A DNA stretch of 64,000 nt from Algoriphagus sp. Lineage in GTDB: Bacteria; Bacteroidota; Bacteroidia; Cytophagales; Cyclobacteriaceae. Position numbers and translations under genes: made by a program. The stretch covers positions 415,223 through 479,222 of the forward strand of contig JAQSDM010000013.1 of NCBI GenBank assembly GCA_029945945.1, in the 5' to 3' direction. The notes beneath the pieces are model-generated. The model made no database searches and was not told the origin of the DNA. It was given only the letters and a program-made list of their open reading frames with translations. Positions 1-8,174 of this stretch are shown piece after piece. How positions within the stretch are numbered: position 1 is the first letter of the stretch; the number at the start of each line of letters is the position of its first letter.

Positions 1-535
1 ATTTTAGAAGTTCAATCACATTTGCAGCATTTTCATCATCGAGGCTGGAAGTAGGTTCATCGGCCAGGATTAGCTTCGGCTCATTTGCCAGTGCGCGTGC
101 AATAGATACCCGCTGTGCTTCCCCTTCACTCAATGTGAGCACCGATGATTTTGCTTTTGCAGTCAGTCCAAGTTCAGCTAATAACTTATCCAGGTTTTGA
201 CCTTCCTTTTTGCTAAAAAAATGAGTCAGCTCCAAATTTTCCCTTACCGTCAATGCTGAAAGCAAATGAGGTTTTTGAAAGACAATCCCTATTTCCTTTC
301 CTCGAAAAAGATCCTGTTTCTGCCCTTTCAATTCTGAAAGTTTCGTTCCTGCCAGACTTATGGTTCCTGTTTCGGGAGAAAGAAGTCCGGCTAATAGATT
401 AAGAAGCGTGGTCTTACCTGAGCCGGATTTACCCAAGACTAAAATCGACTCGCCGTGATTCAACCTGATATCCGGAAAAGCCAGTGTTTTCTGTCCGGGA
501 TGAGTGTATTGGACTTTTTTTGACTCTAAAAGCAT
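1..535 (-). CDS. ABC transporter ATP-binding protein, LolD/MacB type (partial, 3' end outside window)
   Basis: ATP-hydrolysing subunit of an ABC exporter or lipoprotein-release system of the LolD/MacB kind. About 178 N-terminal residues are present; the rest runs off position 1. Visible motifs are Walker A GKSGSGKTT (residues 35-43), the Q-loop FQKP, the signature LSEGEAQRV (135-143, with Glu where LSGGE has its first Gly) and Walker B LILADEPTSSLD. The ATG at 535-533 lies one base after the TAA of the upstream kinase gene, so the two are probably translationally coupled and this ATPase is the last visible gene of the sensor-kinase operon. Its permease is not in the window. Family is clear; substrate is unknown. 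Confidence 0.93.
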   Translation of the reverse strand, partial: MLLESKKVQYTHPGQKTLAFPDIRLNHGESILVLGKSGSGKTTLLNLLAGLLSPETGTISLAGTKLSELKGQKQDLFRGKEIGIVFQKPHLLSALTVRENLELTHFFSKKEGQNLDKLLAELGLTAKAKSSVLTLSEGEAQRVSIARALANEPKLILADEPTSSLDDENAANVIELLK

Positions 536-536
536 A

Positions 537-1712
537 TTACACCACTGGAATGGAAACTGTAAATGTCGTGCCTTTATCTACCTCGCTTATGAACGAAATT
601 TCTCCATTCAAAACTTCTATACATTTCTTAACAATGGATAAACCGAGTCCTGAACCTTCCACTAAACCAACATTATTTGCGCGAAAAAATCGATCGAAAA
701 GTTGGCTTTGTTCTCTTTTGGGGATTCCAATTCCCTTGTCCGTAATCGTTGCAATTAATCTACCTTCAATATATTCCAGTCGAAACAGAACCTCCTGCCC
801 ATCTTTTGAGTACTTCACGGCATTGGAGAGCAGGTTTTCAAAAGATTGGTAAAGTAATTCTCCGTCAGTGGTGATTGTCTTAGGAAGATTTACCTGTTCT
901 GCCTTTATTTTTACATCGTTTTCAATTCCTGCTTTGACAGTATCCATTAACTCTTTTACAAAAGCCTGAGTAAATACTTTTTTGGGCCTAAACTCCATTT
1001 TATTTTCATCCGCCTTTCCAAAGAAAAGCACACTTGTAAGCAGGTTGTTTAGCGTTCTGACAGAATTTTCAATCTTGTCTGCGTGCTTTGCTATTTTTTG
1101 CTTGAATGGGTGATCCTTCTCCGCATAGATTTGGAGAAGCTGAGCCGAACTTAAAATCGAAGTCAGAGGGGTTTTGAATCCATGAGAGACATTCAATACG
1201 ATTCGGGATTTAAGCTCATTGATTTCTCTTTCCTTTTCCAACGCTTTGGTCAATTCCTTATTCGCTTCATACAACTCAGCGGTACGGAGTTTGACTTTCT
1301 CTTCGAGCTCATTATTCAACTTTTGAAGTTCCTTTTCTTTTCGATCCTTGTAGATGGCCAATTCAATAACCATGTTGAGCTCACGGATATTGAAAGGTTT
1401 GATGACATAAGCGCTTGGATTTGTCCCCACTACTTTATTCAGGGTTTCAGCATCCGAACTTGCACTCAGGTAAACTACAGGGATATCGTATTTCTCATTG
1501 ATGATTTCGGTAGTCTTAATACCATCCAATTCACCTGCCAGACTGATGTCCATCATCACGATGTCTGCTTGATTTTCTTCGAGCAAATCGAGGGCTTTTT
1601 CACCGGAATCGGCGATCCCGATGATTATATGGTTATTTTTCTCGAGGGCACGTTGTAGCAACAAGGCCGAAACGGAATCGTCTTCAACAATGAGTATTTT
1701 AAGACTAAACAT
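537..1712 (-). CDS. Response regulator receiver-histidine kinase fusion (REC-HisKA-HATPase)
   Basis: Cytoplasmic two-component protein of 391 residues with the receiver first. REC (about 1-120) has the acidic pair DD at 11-12, phosphoacceptor Asp55 in VMMDISL and Lys105 in VIKPF. A coiled coil (about 122-170) leads to a dimerisation domain with His177 and an HATPase domain with N-box NLLSNAVKYS, DKGIGIP and GSGLGLSI. The H-box reads SHGFKTPL: the acidic residue that normally follows His is Gly. I chose ATG at 1712; the frame opens at a TTG at 1757, which would add 15 non-family residues. It lies 48 bp after the propeller kinase, which has no receiver of its own, so this REC is a candidate phosphoacceptor for it (inference). 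Confidence 0.9.
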   Translation of the reverse strand: MFSLKILIVEDDSVSALLLQRALEKNNHIIIGIADSGEKALDLLEENQADIVMMDISLAGELDGIKTTEIINEKYDIPVVYLSASSDAETLNKVVGTNPSAYVIKPFNIRELNMVIELAIYKDRKEKELQKLNNELEEKVKLRTAELYEANKELTKALEKEREINELKSRIVLNVSHGFKTPLTSILSSAQLLQIYAEKDHPFKQKIAKHADKIENSVRTLNNLLTSVLFFGKADENKMEFRPKKVFTQAFVKELMDTVKAGIENDVKIKAEQVNLPKTITTDGELLYQSFENLLSNAVKYSKDGQEVLFRLEYIEGRLIATITDKGIGIPKREQSQLFDRFFRANNVGLVEGSGLGLSIVKKCIEVLNGEISFISEVDKGTTFTVSIPVV

Positions 1713-1760
1713 AAAAGAATGAAAGCTATTTAGTGATTTTGAAATTTGAAAATACAAAAA

Positions 1761-4700
1761 TTATGCGTCTGGCAAGGGGATTTCAAGAGTGACAAGAGTC
1801 CCCGCATTTTTAGTACTTGAAATCTTTATTTCTCCCTTCAATAATTCAATTAGATTTTTGGTAATGCTAAGACCTAATCCAGTCCCTTCAAACAAGCGGT
1901 CGTTTCCCGAACTTTCCTGCTCAAATGGCTCAAAAACCTTTAATAAAAAGTCCTCTGACATCCCGACTCCGGTATCCTCAATCTCCAAAAGTAAGTTGTT
2001 TCTCCTCCTGTCTACGCTCAGAATTATACCGCCCTTTTCAGAATATTTGATGGAATTTCCAATCAAATTATTCAGAATCATCTCCAGAAATACCTTATCT
2101 ATTTTGCCGTAAAAAGGCTTTCGCAGGTAATTAACAGACAGAACCAATCCTTTTCTTTGAGCTGAATTTTTGAGTGAAACCAATACCTCACCTATAAAAT
2201 CATTGATTTCTACCTCAGAATATGCCACCTCCATTTTATTGGCTTCAATCCTTGCCATATCCAAAATGGTTTTGATCGTCTCCATTAATCTCACTCCACT
2301 TTGTAAAATGATATCAAGCTGAGAAATCAATTCCGGATCATTTTTGCGGATCATCATGATGTGCTCAGCACCGCCTATGATCCCATTCAAAGGCGTCCTT
2401 ATTTCATGACTGATATTAGAAAGCATGCTTGATTTAAACCGGTTGGCTTGCTCCGCCTTTTCTTTTGCTTCCTTAAGTCTTGCCTCAATTGATTTCTTGG
2501 CAGAAATATCTCTGAACACGCTCAAAATCAAATTTCTTCCTTCATATTCTGATTGGATCAGGATGGAAAAAATTTCCATCTCTAGAGGACCTTTTTTCCA
2601 TGGAATGGTGATTTCAAAGGTGAAACCCATTCCGGGCTTAGCCTCCAATCTCTTCTGAAAAGCCGGCAAATATCGTTTGTAAAAATCAGGATCTGAGAAT
2701 AGCATTTCCATCGGCTTTCTTTCCAATTCTGGAGAGTCAATTCCTGCCATGGAACCAAAAGCATGATTTGCCGTAACAATCTCTTTTCCATCTAAGGTTA
2801 GAATCAGCCCATCTTTTGAACTATCCCAGACATTTTTGAACTCCTTTTCAGTAATTCTCTTCTCCTTTTCTTTTGTATCAAAAGCTGTTTTCAACAAACC
2901 TACTTTATGCAATTGACGGAAAAACATATTGATCAAAATCCCCAATCCAATCAAAAAAAGGATAGTAATAATTATAAACCAAAACTGAAGGTAAAATGGT
3001 CTTTTGATCCGGAAAACCTGAGAAACTAATTCGTTGGAGAAATTCTCCCCTTCATAACTTGCCTTGATTGCAACCTGATAATCCCCGGGAGCCAGATTAC
3101 TAAACATGATCTTGGTGGACTTTGGGTCACGAATGATTTTCCAATTCTCATCTGAAGATCCCAGCAACCTATAATGGACCCAAAGCTCCTTATCCTGGTT
3201 GAATCCTATGGCTTTGAATCGCAGGGTGATTGAATTTTGATTAAAGGAAATTCTTTCCAGCTGATCACCTGAAATTACTTTTCCTGCAGACTCAAAGTTT
3301 TCCAGGAACAATTTTGGGACACCTTTTGAAAAAAATGTCTCTTCTGTAAAATAAATTGAAAAGCCCTTGGTGGTACCGATCATTACATTTCCACTTTCTG
3401 TCAAGACCAGAGCTCCCCGGTTGATTTCATTCCCAATCAGACCATTTGACTCATCATACTGGACGATTTTATCCTCGTCAGCTACAAATAATCCCTCATC
3501 CGTTCCTGCCCAGACCCTGTTTTTTCGGTCCTTCAAAAGAGCAAAAATCGGTCTTTCGATTTTTTTACCATTGACTTCAAAATCTCTTATTTCTCCGTTC
3601 TCATATATTTTCAATCCCTTTTCAGTTCCTAAAAGAAGTTTCCCGGGCTCGGTTTCAAGAAAATCAAACCCGTTGACCACCAACAGATTTTGGTTTTGCG
3701 CAAGCTCAATTTCGGCTCCATGTCGACTGCTGGCCCGCAAAATCAATATTCGACCATCGCTCAGGTATTCAGCCTTTCTCATGAAAAAATTAGCATCCCC
3801 CAATACCTCAATAATCTCATCTTTGAGGTCCTTCTTAAAAAGTTCGGAAGGATGATCCTTAATCGATGAGACAAACAAGTGGTAGGGACTTAGGACTAAA
3901 AGGCTATCTCCGGAAACTTGGACGGATGAAATGTTCATGCCTGAAGGCGGAGGGAAAATTCGGATCTTTCCGGTTTCCCTGGTATAATTTCCTACTCCTC
4001 CATAATTAAGCGAAAACCAGATTTTCCCTTCAGCTTCCTTGGAGAAGTTCACAATTCTTCGGGTAGGATTTCCGGCGGGAAAAGAGTCCTGATAGATGGT
4101 GCTGAGTGCTTTTCGGCTGAAGTGCTGAATTCCGTTATTAAACCCAAAAAGAAATTCACCCTTTCCTAACGGAGCAATGGCCGAAATCTCCTCGCCCAAC
4201 AGTTCTGTGTACTGTGCGCCGTAATTCAAAAATAACAAACTGTTCAAATTGACCATTCCCCTACCACTTCCGATCCATAAAATCCCCTCTCTATCCACCA
4301 TGGCTGATGAAATGGAATATGCCTTTATCAACGGTCTGATATCCAGCTCAAGAGGAGCGGGATTATGTGCCCCTTTTTTTCTCAGTTGAGAATTGTAATG
4401 ATAAAAGACATTAGTCCCTTGAAAGAAAAGCCCAAAGTCAGCAACAGTCGGAAAATTTATTCTCTGAAACCCCTTATCTACCAGTTCCGTCGGTTGATCC
4501 GGCGCTGGACCTTTAGCCAGGTAATCTGGTCCTAAAAAATAGTAATCTCCGGTCCCTGGCAATTTATCTATGATCACCGGAGGTGCAGGCAGTTTGATCC
4601 CTTCAATCACAAAAGGGACCATTCCGTTTTCTTTCCAGATAAAACTATTGTTATCAAAGAAAAGAATAAACTGATTGTCAATTTGGCGGACAGAAGCAAG

Positions 4701-5210
4701 TCTTCCGGTTTTTTTGGATTCCAAATCGATCAATACTTTTTCTTTTCCGCCTTCTTTCCAAAAAAGCAACTCATAGTCAGTTGCCATAAAATAAATTTTT
4801 TCTAATCCTTTCCCAAAGCTGAAAAACCTGATGAACTGACTAAATCGGTTCCCCATTTCCCCTGAAATAAAGTTTTTTTCAAAGCCATTTTCAGTAACTG
4901 ACAACAAATTTGGGGTTCCCTGTGAACTGTAAATCCACATTATCCCCTCTTGGTCTTTGTGGAGGCCAATTTTATGCATGAATTTTTCATGAATGCTGTC
5001 CGGAAGTGTTTCGGTCAGAATTCCATCAGAAAAAAATATCCCTCTGGCGGTGGAAAACCACATTCTCCCCAAGGTGTCTTGTTCAATCTGGAGAATAGTT
5101 TGCCCAGGAAGCTTAACCCCCTTGATCTGGGCATTAAACTTAAACTCCTGGCCGGAAGCCAGTCCTTGAATTAAAATGAAGCCTGATAATAACCAAAGAA
5201 ATCGAAGCAT
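1761..5210 (-). CDS. Periplasmic propeller / Y_Y_Y / PAS sensor histidine kinase
   Basis: Large membrane sensor kinase of 1149 residues. A signal peptide (MLRFLWLLSGFILIQGLASG) is followed by a long periplasmic part with repeated propeller-blade motifs (such as MWFSTARGIF, LWIGSGRGMV, VWAGTDEGLF). A Y_Y_Y domain follows at about 660-735 and one transmembrane helix at about 740-765. A PAS domain (about 785-900), HisKA with SHEIRTPL (His935) and HATPase with NLIGNSIKYS, DTGVGM and GTGLGLSI complete it. This is the hybrid two-component family known for polysaccharide sensing in Bacteroides, but the C-terminal receiver and AraC domains are missing and it ends just after the ATPase domain. It heads an operon with a REC-kinase and an ABC ATPase, which suggests envelope sensing rather than glycan use (inference). 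Confidence 0.93.
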   Translation of the reverse strand: MLRFLWLLSGFILIQGLASGQEFKFNAQIKGVKLPGQTILQIEQDTLGRMWFSTARGIFFSDGILTETLPDSIHEKFMHKIGLHKDQEGIMWIYSSQGTPNLLSVTENGFEKNFISGEMGNRFSQFIRFFSFGKGLEKIYFMATDYELLFWKEGGKEKVLIDLESKKTGRLASVRQIDNQFILFFDNNSFIWKENGMVPFVIEGIKLPAPPVIIDKLPGTGDYYFLGPDYLAKGPAPDQPTELVDKGFQRINFPTVADFGLFFQGTNVFYHYNSQLRKKGAHNPAPLELDIRPLIKAYSISSAMVDREGILWIGSGRGMVNLNSLLFLNYGAQYTELLGEEISAIAPLGKGEFLFGFNNGIQHFSRKALSTIYQDSFPAGNPTRRIVNFSKEAEGKIWFSLNYGGVGNYTRETGKIRIFPPPSGMNISSVQVSGDSLLVLSPYHLFVSSIKDHPSELFKKDLKDEIIEVLGDANFFMRKAEYLSDGRILILRASSRHGAEIELAQNQNLLVVNGFDFLETEPGKLLLGTEKGLKIYENGEIRDFEVNGKKIERPIFALLKDRKNRVWAGTDEGLFVADEDKIVQYDESNGLIGNEINRGALVLTESGNVMIGTTKGFSIYFTEETFFSKGVPKLFLENFESAGKVISGDQLERISFNQNSITLRFKAIGFNQDKELWVHYRLLGSSDENWKIIRDPKSTKIMFSNLAPGDYQVAIKASYEGENFSNELVSQVFRIKRPFYLQFWFIIITILFLIGLGILINMFFRQLHKVGLLKTAFDTKEKEKRITEKEFKNVWDSSKDGLILTLDGKEIVTANHAFGSMAGIDSPELERKPMEMLFSDPDFYKRYLPAFQKRLEAKPGMGFTFEITIPWKKGPLEMEIFSILIQSEYEGRNLILSVFRDISAKKSIEARLKEAKEKAEQANRFKSSMLSNISHEIRTPLNGIIGGAEHIMMIRKNDPELISQLDIILQSGVRLMETIKTILDMARIEANKMEVAYSEVEINDFIGEVLVSLKNSAQRKGLVLSVNYLRKPFYGKIDKVFLEMILNNLIGNSIKYSEKGGIILSVDRRRNNLLLEIEDTGVGMSEDFLLKVFEPFEQESSGNDRLFEGTGLGLSITKNLIELLKGEIKISSTKNAGTLVTLEIPLPDA

Positions 5211-5282
5211 GGTTGGAAATCGAATTATCTAAAGTTAATAAAAGAAATGGTGACCAAATTCTCGATATAGTTTCCCTTTTCT

Positions 5283-5312
5283 TTTGTCGGCGGGTGGTTT
5301 CTTTTATTTTTG
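5283..5312 (+). promoter_or_regulatory. Bacteroidota sigma-A promoter for sucD
   Basis: TTTG at 5283-5286, an 18-bp spacer, then TATTTTTG at 5305-5312, which fits the TAnnTTTG -7 box. Initiation would fall about 5-8 bp later, giving a leader of under 20 nt before the ATG at 5336. It also argues against the upstream extension of the frame to 5213. Confidence 0.75.
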
Positions 5313-5335
5313 TGCCAAACATAAAAAATCGACGC

Positions 5336-6217
5336 ATGAGTGTACTAGTCAATAAAAATTCCAGGGTGATCGTTCAGGGATTCACCGGGTCTGAAGGCTC
5401 ATTTCACGCACAGCAAATGATCGAGTACGGAACCAACGTAGTTGGTGGCGTAACTCCCGGCAAAGGAGGAACTCTTCATTTGGAAAAACCTGTGTTCAAC
5501 TCAGTAGAAGAGGCCGTTCAGAAGACTGGTGCAGACACTTCCATTATTTTTGTACCGCCTGCTTTTGCCGCTGATGCCATCATGGAAGCAGCAGATGCAG
5601 GAATTAAAGTTATCATTACTATTACCGAAGGTATTCCGGTATCTGACATGATGAAAGCCAAACCTTATATCAAAGAGAGAGGCGCTATTCTTATCGGGCC
5701 AAACTGTCCGGGAGTCATCACTCCGGGAGAAGCTAAAGTGGGCATCATGCCGGGCTTCGTGTTCAAAAAAGGAAGAATAGGGATCGTATCCAAATCAGGA
5801 ACCTTGACTTATGAGGCTGCTGATCAGGTGGCTAAAGCAGGTTTGGGCGTATCGACTGCCATCGGAATCGGTGGAGATCCCATCATCGGAACTTCAACGA
5901 AGCAGGCTGTAGAATTGCTGATGAATGACCCTGATACAGATGCGATCATCATGATCGGCGAAATTGGCGGAAATTATGAAGCTGAAGCTGCCAAATGGAT
6001 CAGAGAAAACGGTAACCAAAAAGTGGTAGTAGGATTCATCGCTGGTCAGACAGCTCCTGCAGGACGCAGAATGGGTCACGCCGGTGCAATCATCGGAGGT
6101 GCAGACGATACAGCTGCTGCGAAAATGAGAATCATGAGAGAAAATGGAATACTTGTGGTAGATTCTCCTGCTGAGATTGGAGCAACAATGGCAAAAGCAC
6201 TTGGTGTGAATGCTTAA
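5336..6217 (+). CDS. sucD: Succinyl-CoA synthetase (ADP-forming) alpha subunit
   Basis: Catalyses, with the beta subunit SucC, the reversible conversion of succinyl-CoA to succinate coupled to nucleotide triphosphate formation in the TCA cycle. The 293-residue length is standard. The CoA-binding Rossmann segment GFTGSEGSFHA lies near the N terminus, IGPNCPG in the middle, and the active-site phosphohistidine in GHAGAIIGG is at about residue 248. The frame is open back to 5213, but the family start MSVLVNK and the promoter both place the start at 5336. sucC is not adjacent, so the two subunits are encoded apart. A terminator follows. Confidence 0.97.
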   Translation: MSVLVNKNSRVIVQGFTGSEGSFHAQQMIEYGTNVVGGVTPGKGGTLHLEKPVFNSVEEAVQKTGADTSIIFVPPAFAADAIMEAADAGIKVIITITEGIPVSDMMKAKPYIKERGAILIGPNCPGVITPGEAKVGIMPGFVFKKGRIGIVSKSGTLTYEAADQVAKAGLGVSTAIGIGGDPIIGTSTKQAVELLMNDPDTDAIIMIGEIGGNYEAEAAKWIRENGNQKVVVGFIAGQTAPAGRRMGHAGAIIGGADDTAAAKMRIMRENGILVVDSPAEIGATMAKALGVNA

Positions 6218-6230
6218 ATATTTGTTAGGT

Positions 6231-6252
6231 GTCGGATGACCGATGTCTGATG
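6231..6252. repeat. Short degenerate direct repeat
   Basis: GTCGGATG (6231-6238) recurs as GTCTGATG (6245-6252) with a 14-bp period, between the sucD stop and its terminator. The same 14-bp period is seen in the repeat tract near 57455. Confidence 0.4.
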
Positions 6253-6256
6253 TTTC

Positions 6257-6292
6257 AAAGCCGCTTCGATTGAGTTCGGAGCGGCTTTTTTT
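6257..6292 (+). terminator. Rho-independent terminator of sucD
   Basis: Stem AAAGCCGC (6257-6264) pairs with GCGGCTTT (6281-6288), with a further T-A pair at its apex, followed by a T run. Confidence 0.85.
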
Positions 6293-6388
6293 ATGCGAAT
6301 CACGTGGTTTCGGATTGATCAGAAATTAAGGCATCAACGTCTTATTCCCAATTTTAGAATCTTTCGATTTTCTCAAATTTTAAATCTT

Positions 6389-6396
6389 TAACTTTG
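6389..6396 (+). promoter_or_regulatory. -7 element TAACTTTG upstream of the ABC-F gene
   Basis: TAACTTTG matches TAnnTTTG and sits 20 bp before the ATG at 6417. No clear TTTG -33 box is present (only a T-rich stretch near 6368), so the promoter is probable but not complete. Confidence 0.5.
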
Positions 6397-6416
6397 CGGC
6401 TTCAAATCCCTTCCTT

Positions 6417-8048
6417 ATGATTTCAGTAGACAATGTGTCCGTCCAACATGGTGGTACAGCGCTCTTTAGCAATATTTCTTTTGCCATCAACGAAAACGAC
6501 AAGATAGCCCTCATGGGTAAAAACGGAGCAGGAAAATCCACCTTGCTCAAGATCATTGCCGGACAAACCAAACCTTCTTCGGGAGCAGTTTCGGCTCCAA
6601 AAGATTCTGTCATTGCCTACTTGCCTCAGCATTTGCTGACTGCAGATGATTGCAGCGTAATGGAGGAAACTTCGAAGGCTTTCGCAAGCTATCTTGATAT
6701 GAAAGTCGAAATAGAGCGAATCAATGAAGAGCTGACCGTACGGACCGACTATGAAACTGATTCCTATTACAAACTCATAGAGCAGGTTTCTGAACTAAGT
6801 GAGAAATTCTACGCCATCGAAGAAGTCAACTACGAGGCTGAAGTGGAGAAAGTCTTGCTGGGGTTGGGATTCGAAAGAGAAGATTTCCCCCGTCCAACAT
6901 CTGAATTTTCAGGAGGTTGGAGAATGCGAATTGAGCTTGCTAAAATCCTCCTGCAAAAGCCTGATTTGATCCTTTTGGATGAACCCACAAACCACCTTGA
7001 CATTGAATCGATTCAGTGGCTGGAAGATTTTTTGACTCAAAAAGCAAAAGCGGTTGTGGTGATTTCCCACGACAGAGCCTTTGTGGACAATATCACTACC
7101 CGCACCATTGAAGTCACAATGGGTCGTATCTACGATTACAAAGCCAAATACAGTCATTACCTGGAACTTCGTAAAGAGCGACGCGAGCAGCAGCAAAAGC
7201 AGCACGAAGAGCAGCGAAGAGAGATGGCTGATATTCAGCAGTTCATTGACCGATTCAAAGGCACTTATTCCAAAACACTTCAGGTGCAGTCCAGAGTAAA
7301 AATGCTCGAAAAGATGGTAATCATTGAGGTGGATGAAGTGGACAGTTCCGCACTAAGTCTCCGATTCCCTGCTTCTCCCCGATCCGGAAAATACCCGGTG
7401 ATCGTGGAGGAACTAAGCAAATCCTACGGCGATCACGTGGTTTTCAAAAATGCCTCCATGACAATCGAACGGGGACAAAAAGTCTCATTCGTAGGCAAAA
7501 ACGGAGAAGGAAAATCAACGATGCTCAAAGCCATCATGGGCGAGATTGAATTTGATGGAAAATGTGAACTCGGCCATAACAGCATGATTGGGTATTTTGC
7601 CCAGAATCAGGCTTCCCTTTTGGATGAAAGCCTGACCATATTCGAAACAATAGACCACATTGCAGTGGGTGAAGTCCGAACCAAGGTCAAAGACATCCTT
7701 GGGGCATTCATGTTTAAGGGGGACGAAATCAACAAAAAAGTGAAAGTGCTTTCAGGAGGTGAAAAGACCAGACTGGCGATGGTAAAGCTACTGTTGGAGC
7801 CGGTGAATTTGTTGATTCTCGATGAGCCTACCAATCACCTGGACATGAAGACTAAGGATATTATCAAAGATGCGCTGAGAGAATTCGATGGTACTTTGAT
7901 TGTGGTTTCACACGACCGGGATTTCCTGGACGGTTTGGTGACCAAAGTATTTGAATTTGGACATAAACGCGTAAAAGAACACTTTGAAGACATCAACGGA
8001 TTCCTGAGAAATAAGAAGATCGAAAATCTGAAGGAAGTAGAGAGGTAG
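6417..8048 (+). CDS. ABC-F family ATPase (duplicated ABC protein, YdiF/Uup-like)
   Basis: Soluble protein of 543 residues with two ABC domains and no membrane segment; ABC-F proteins act on the ribosome. First domain: Walker A GKNGAGKST (34-42), signature FSGGWRMRIELA, Walker B LILLDEPTNHLD. A charged linker (EQQQKQHEEQRREM) precedes the second domain, which has GKNGEGKST, LSGGEKTRLAM and LLILDEPTNHLD. It is distinct from the EttA homologue at 25194-26873 in linker and overall sequence. Translation-factor versus antibiotic-protection roles cannot be separated here; its setting among core genes favours a housekeeping role. It is transcribed alone, with a promoter element upstream and a terminator downstream. 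Confidence 0.95.
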   Translation: MISVDNVSVQHGGTALFSNISFAINENDKIALMGKNGAGKSTLLKIIAGQTKPSSGAVSAPKDSVIAYLPQHLLTADDCSVMEETSKAFASYLDMKVEIERINEELTVRTDYETDSYYKLIEQVSELSEKFYAIEEVNYEAEVEKVLLGLGFEREDFPRPTSEFSGGWRMRIELAKILLQKPDLILLDEPTNHLDIESIQWLEDFLTQKAKAVVVISHDRAFVDNITTRTIEVTMGRIYDYKAKYSHYLELRKERREQQQKQHEEQRREMADIQQFIDRFKGTYSKTLQVQSRVKMLEKMVIIEVDEVDSSALSLRFPASPRSGKYPVIVEELSKSYGDHVVFKNASMTIERGQKVSFVGKNGEGKSTMLKAIMGEIEFDGKCELGHNSMIGYFAQNQASLLDESLTIFETIDHIAVGEVRTKVKDILGAFMFKGDEINKKVKVLSGGEKTRLAMVKLLLEPVNLLILDEPTNHLDMKTKDIIKDALREFDGTLIVVSHDRDFLDGLVTKVFEFGHKRVKEHFEDINGFLRNKKIENLKEVER

Positions 8049-8080
8049 TGATTTTTCTAGTAATCAGTCCCACTAGGCAG

Positions 8081-8114
8081 AAAAAAAATCCAAAGTTTAG
8101 CGCTTTGGATTTTT
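8081..8114. terminator. Bidirectional terminator between ABC-F gene and MFS gene
   Basis: AAAATCCAAAG (8085-8095) pairs with CTTTGGATTTT (8103-8113) across a 7-base loop. An A run on the left and T-rich sequence on the right let it serve both convergent genes. Confidence 0.8.
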
Positions 8115-8174
8115 CATTTTGGCCTCTAAAAATTACAGCTTTGAAAAGGCTAGAGAGTGTGCCCTATTTTTAAT

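Noticed and set aside
1182..1658. 158-codon frame on the plus strand inside the REC-kinase gene
   Set aside because: It is the antisense shadow of a well-supported two-component gene and shows no family motif.
3367..3855. 162-codon plus-strand frame inside the propeller kinase gene
   Set aside because: Antisense shadow; low-complexity Ser/Pro/Phe composition, no recognisable motif.
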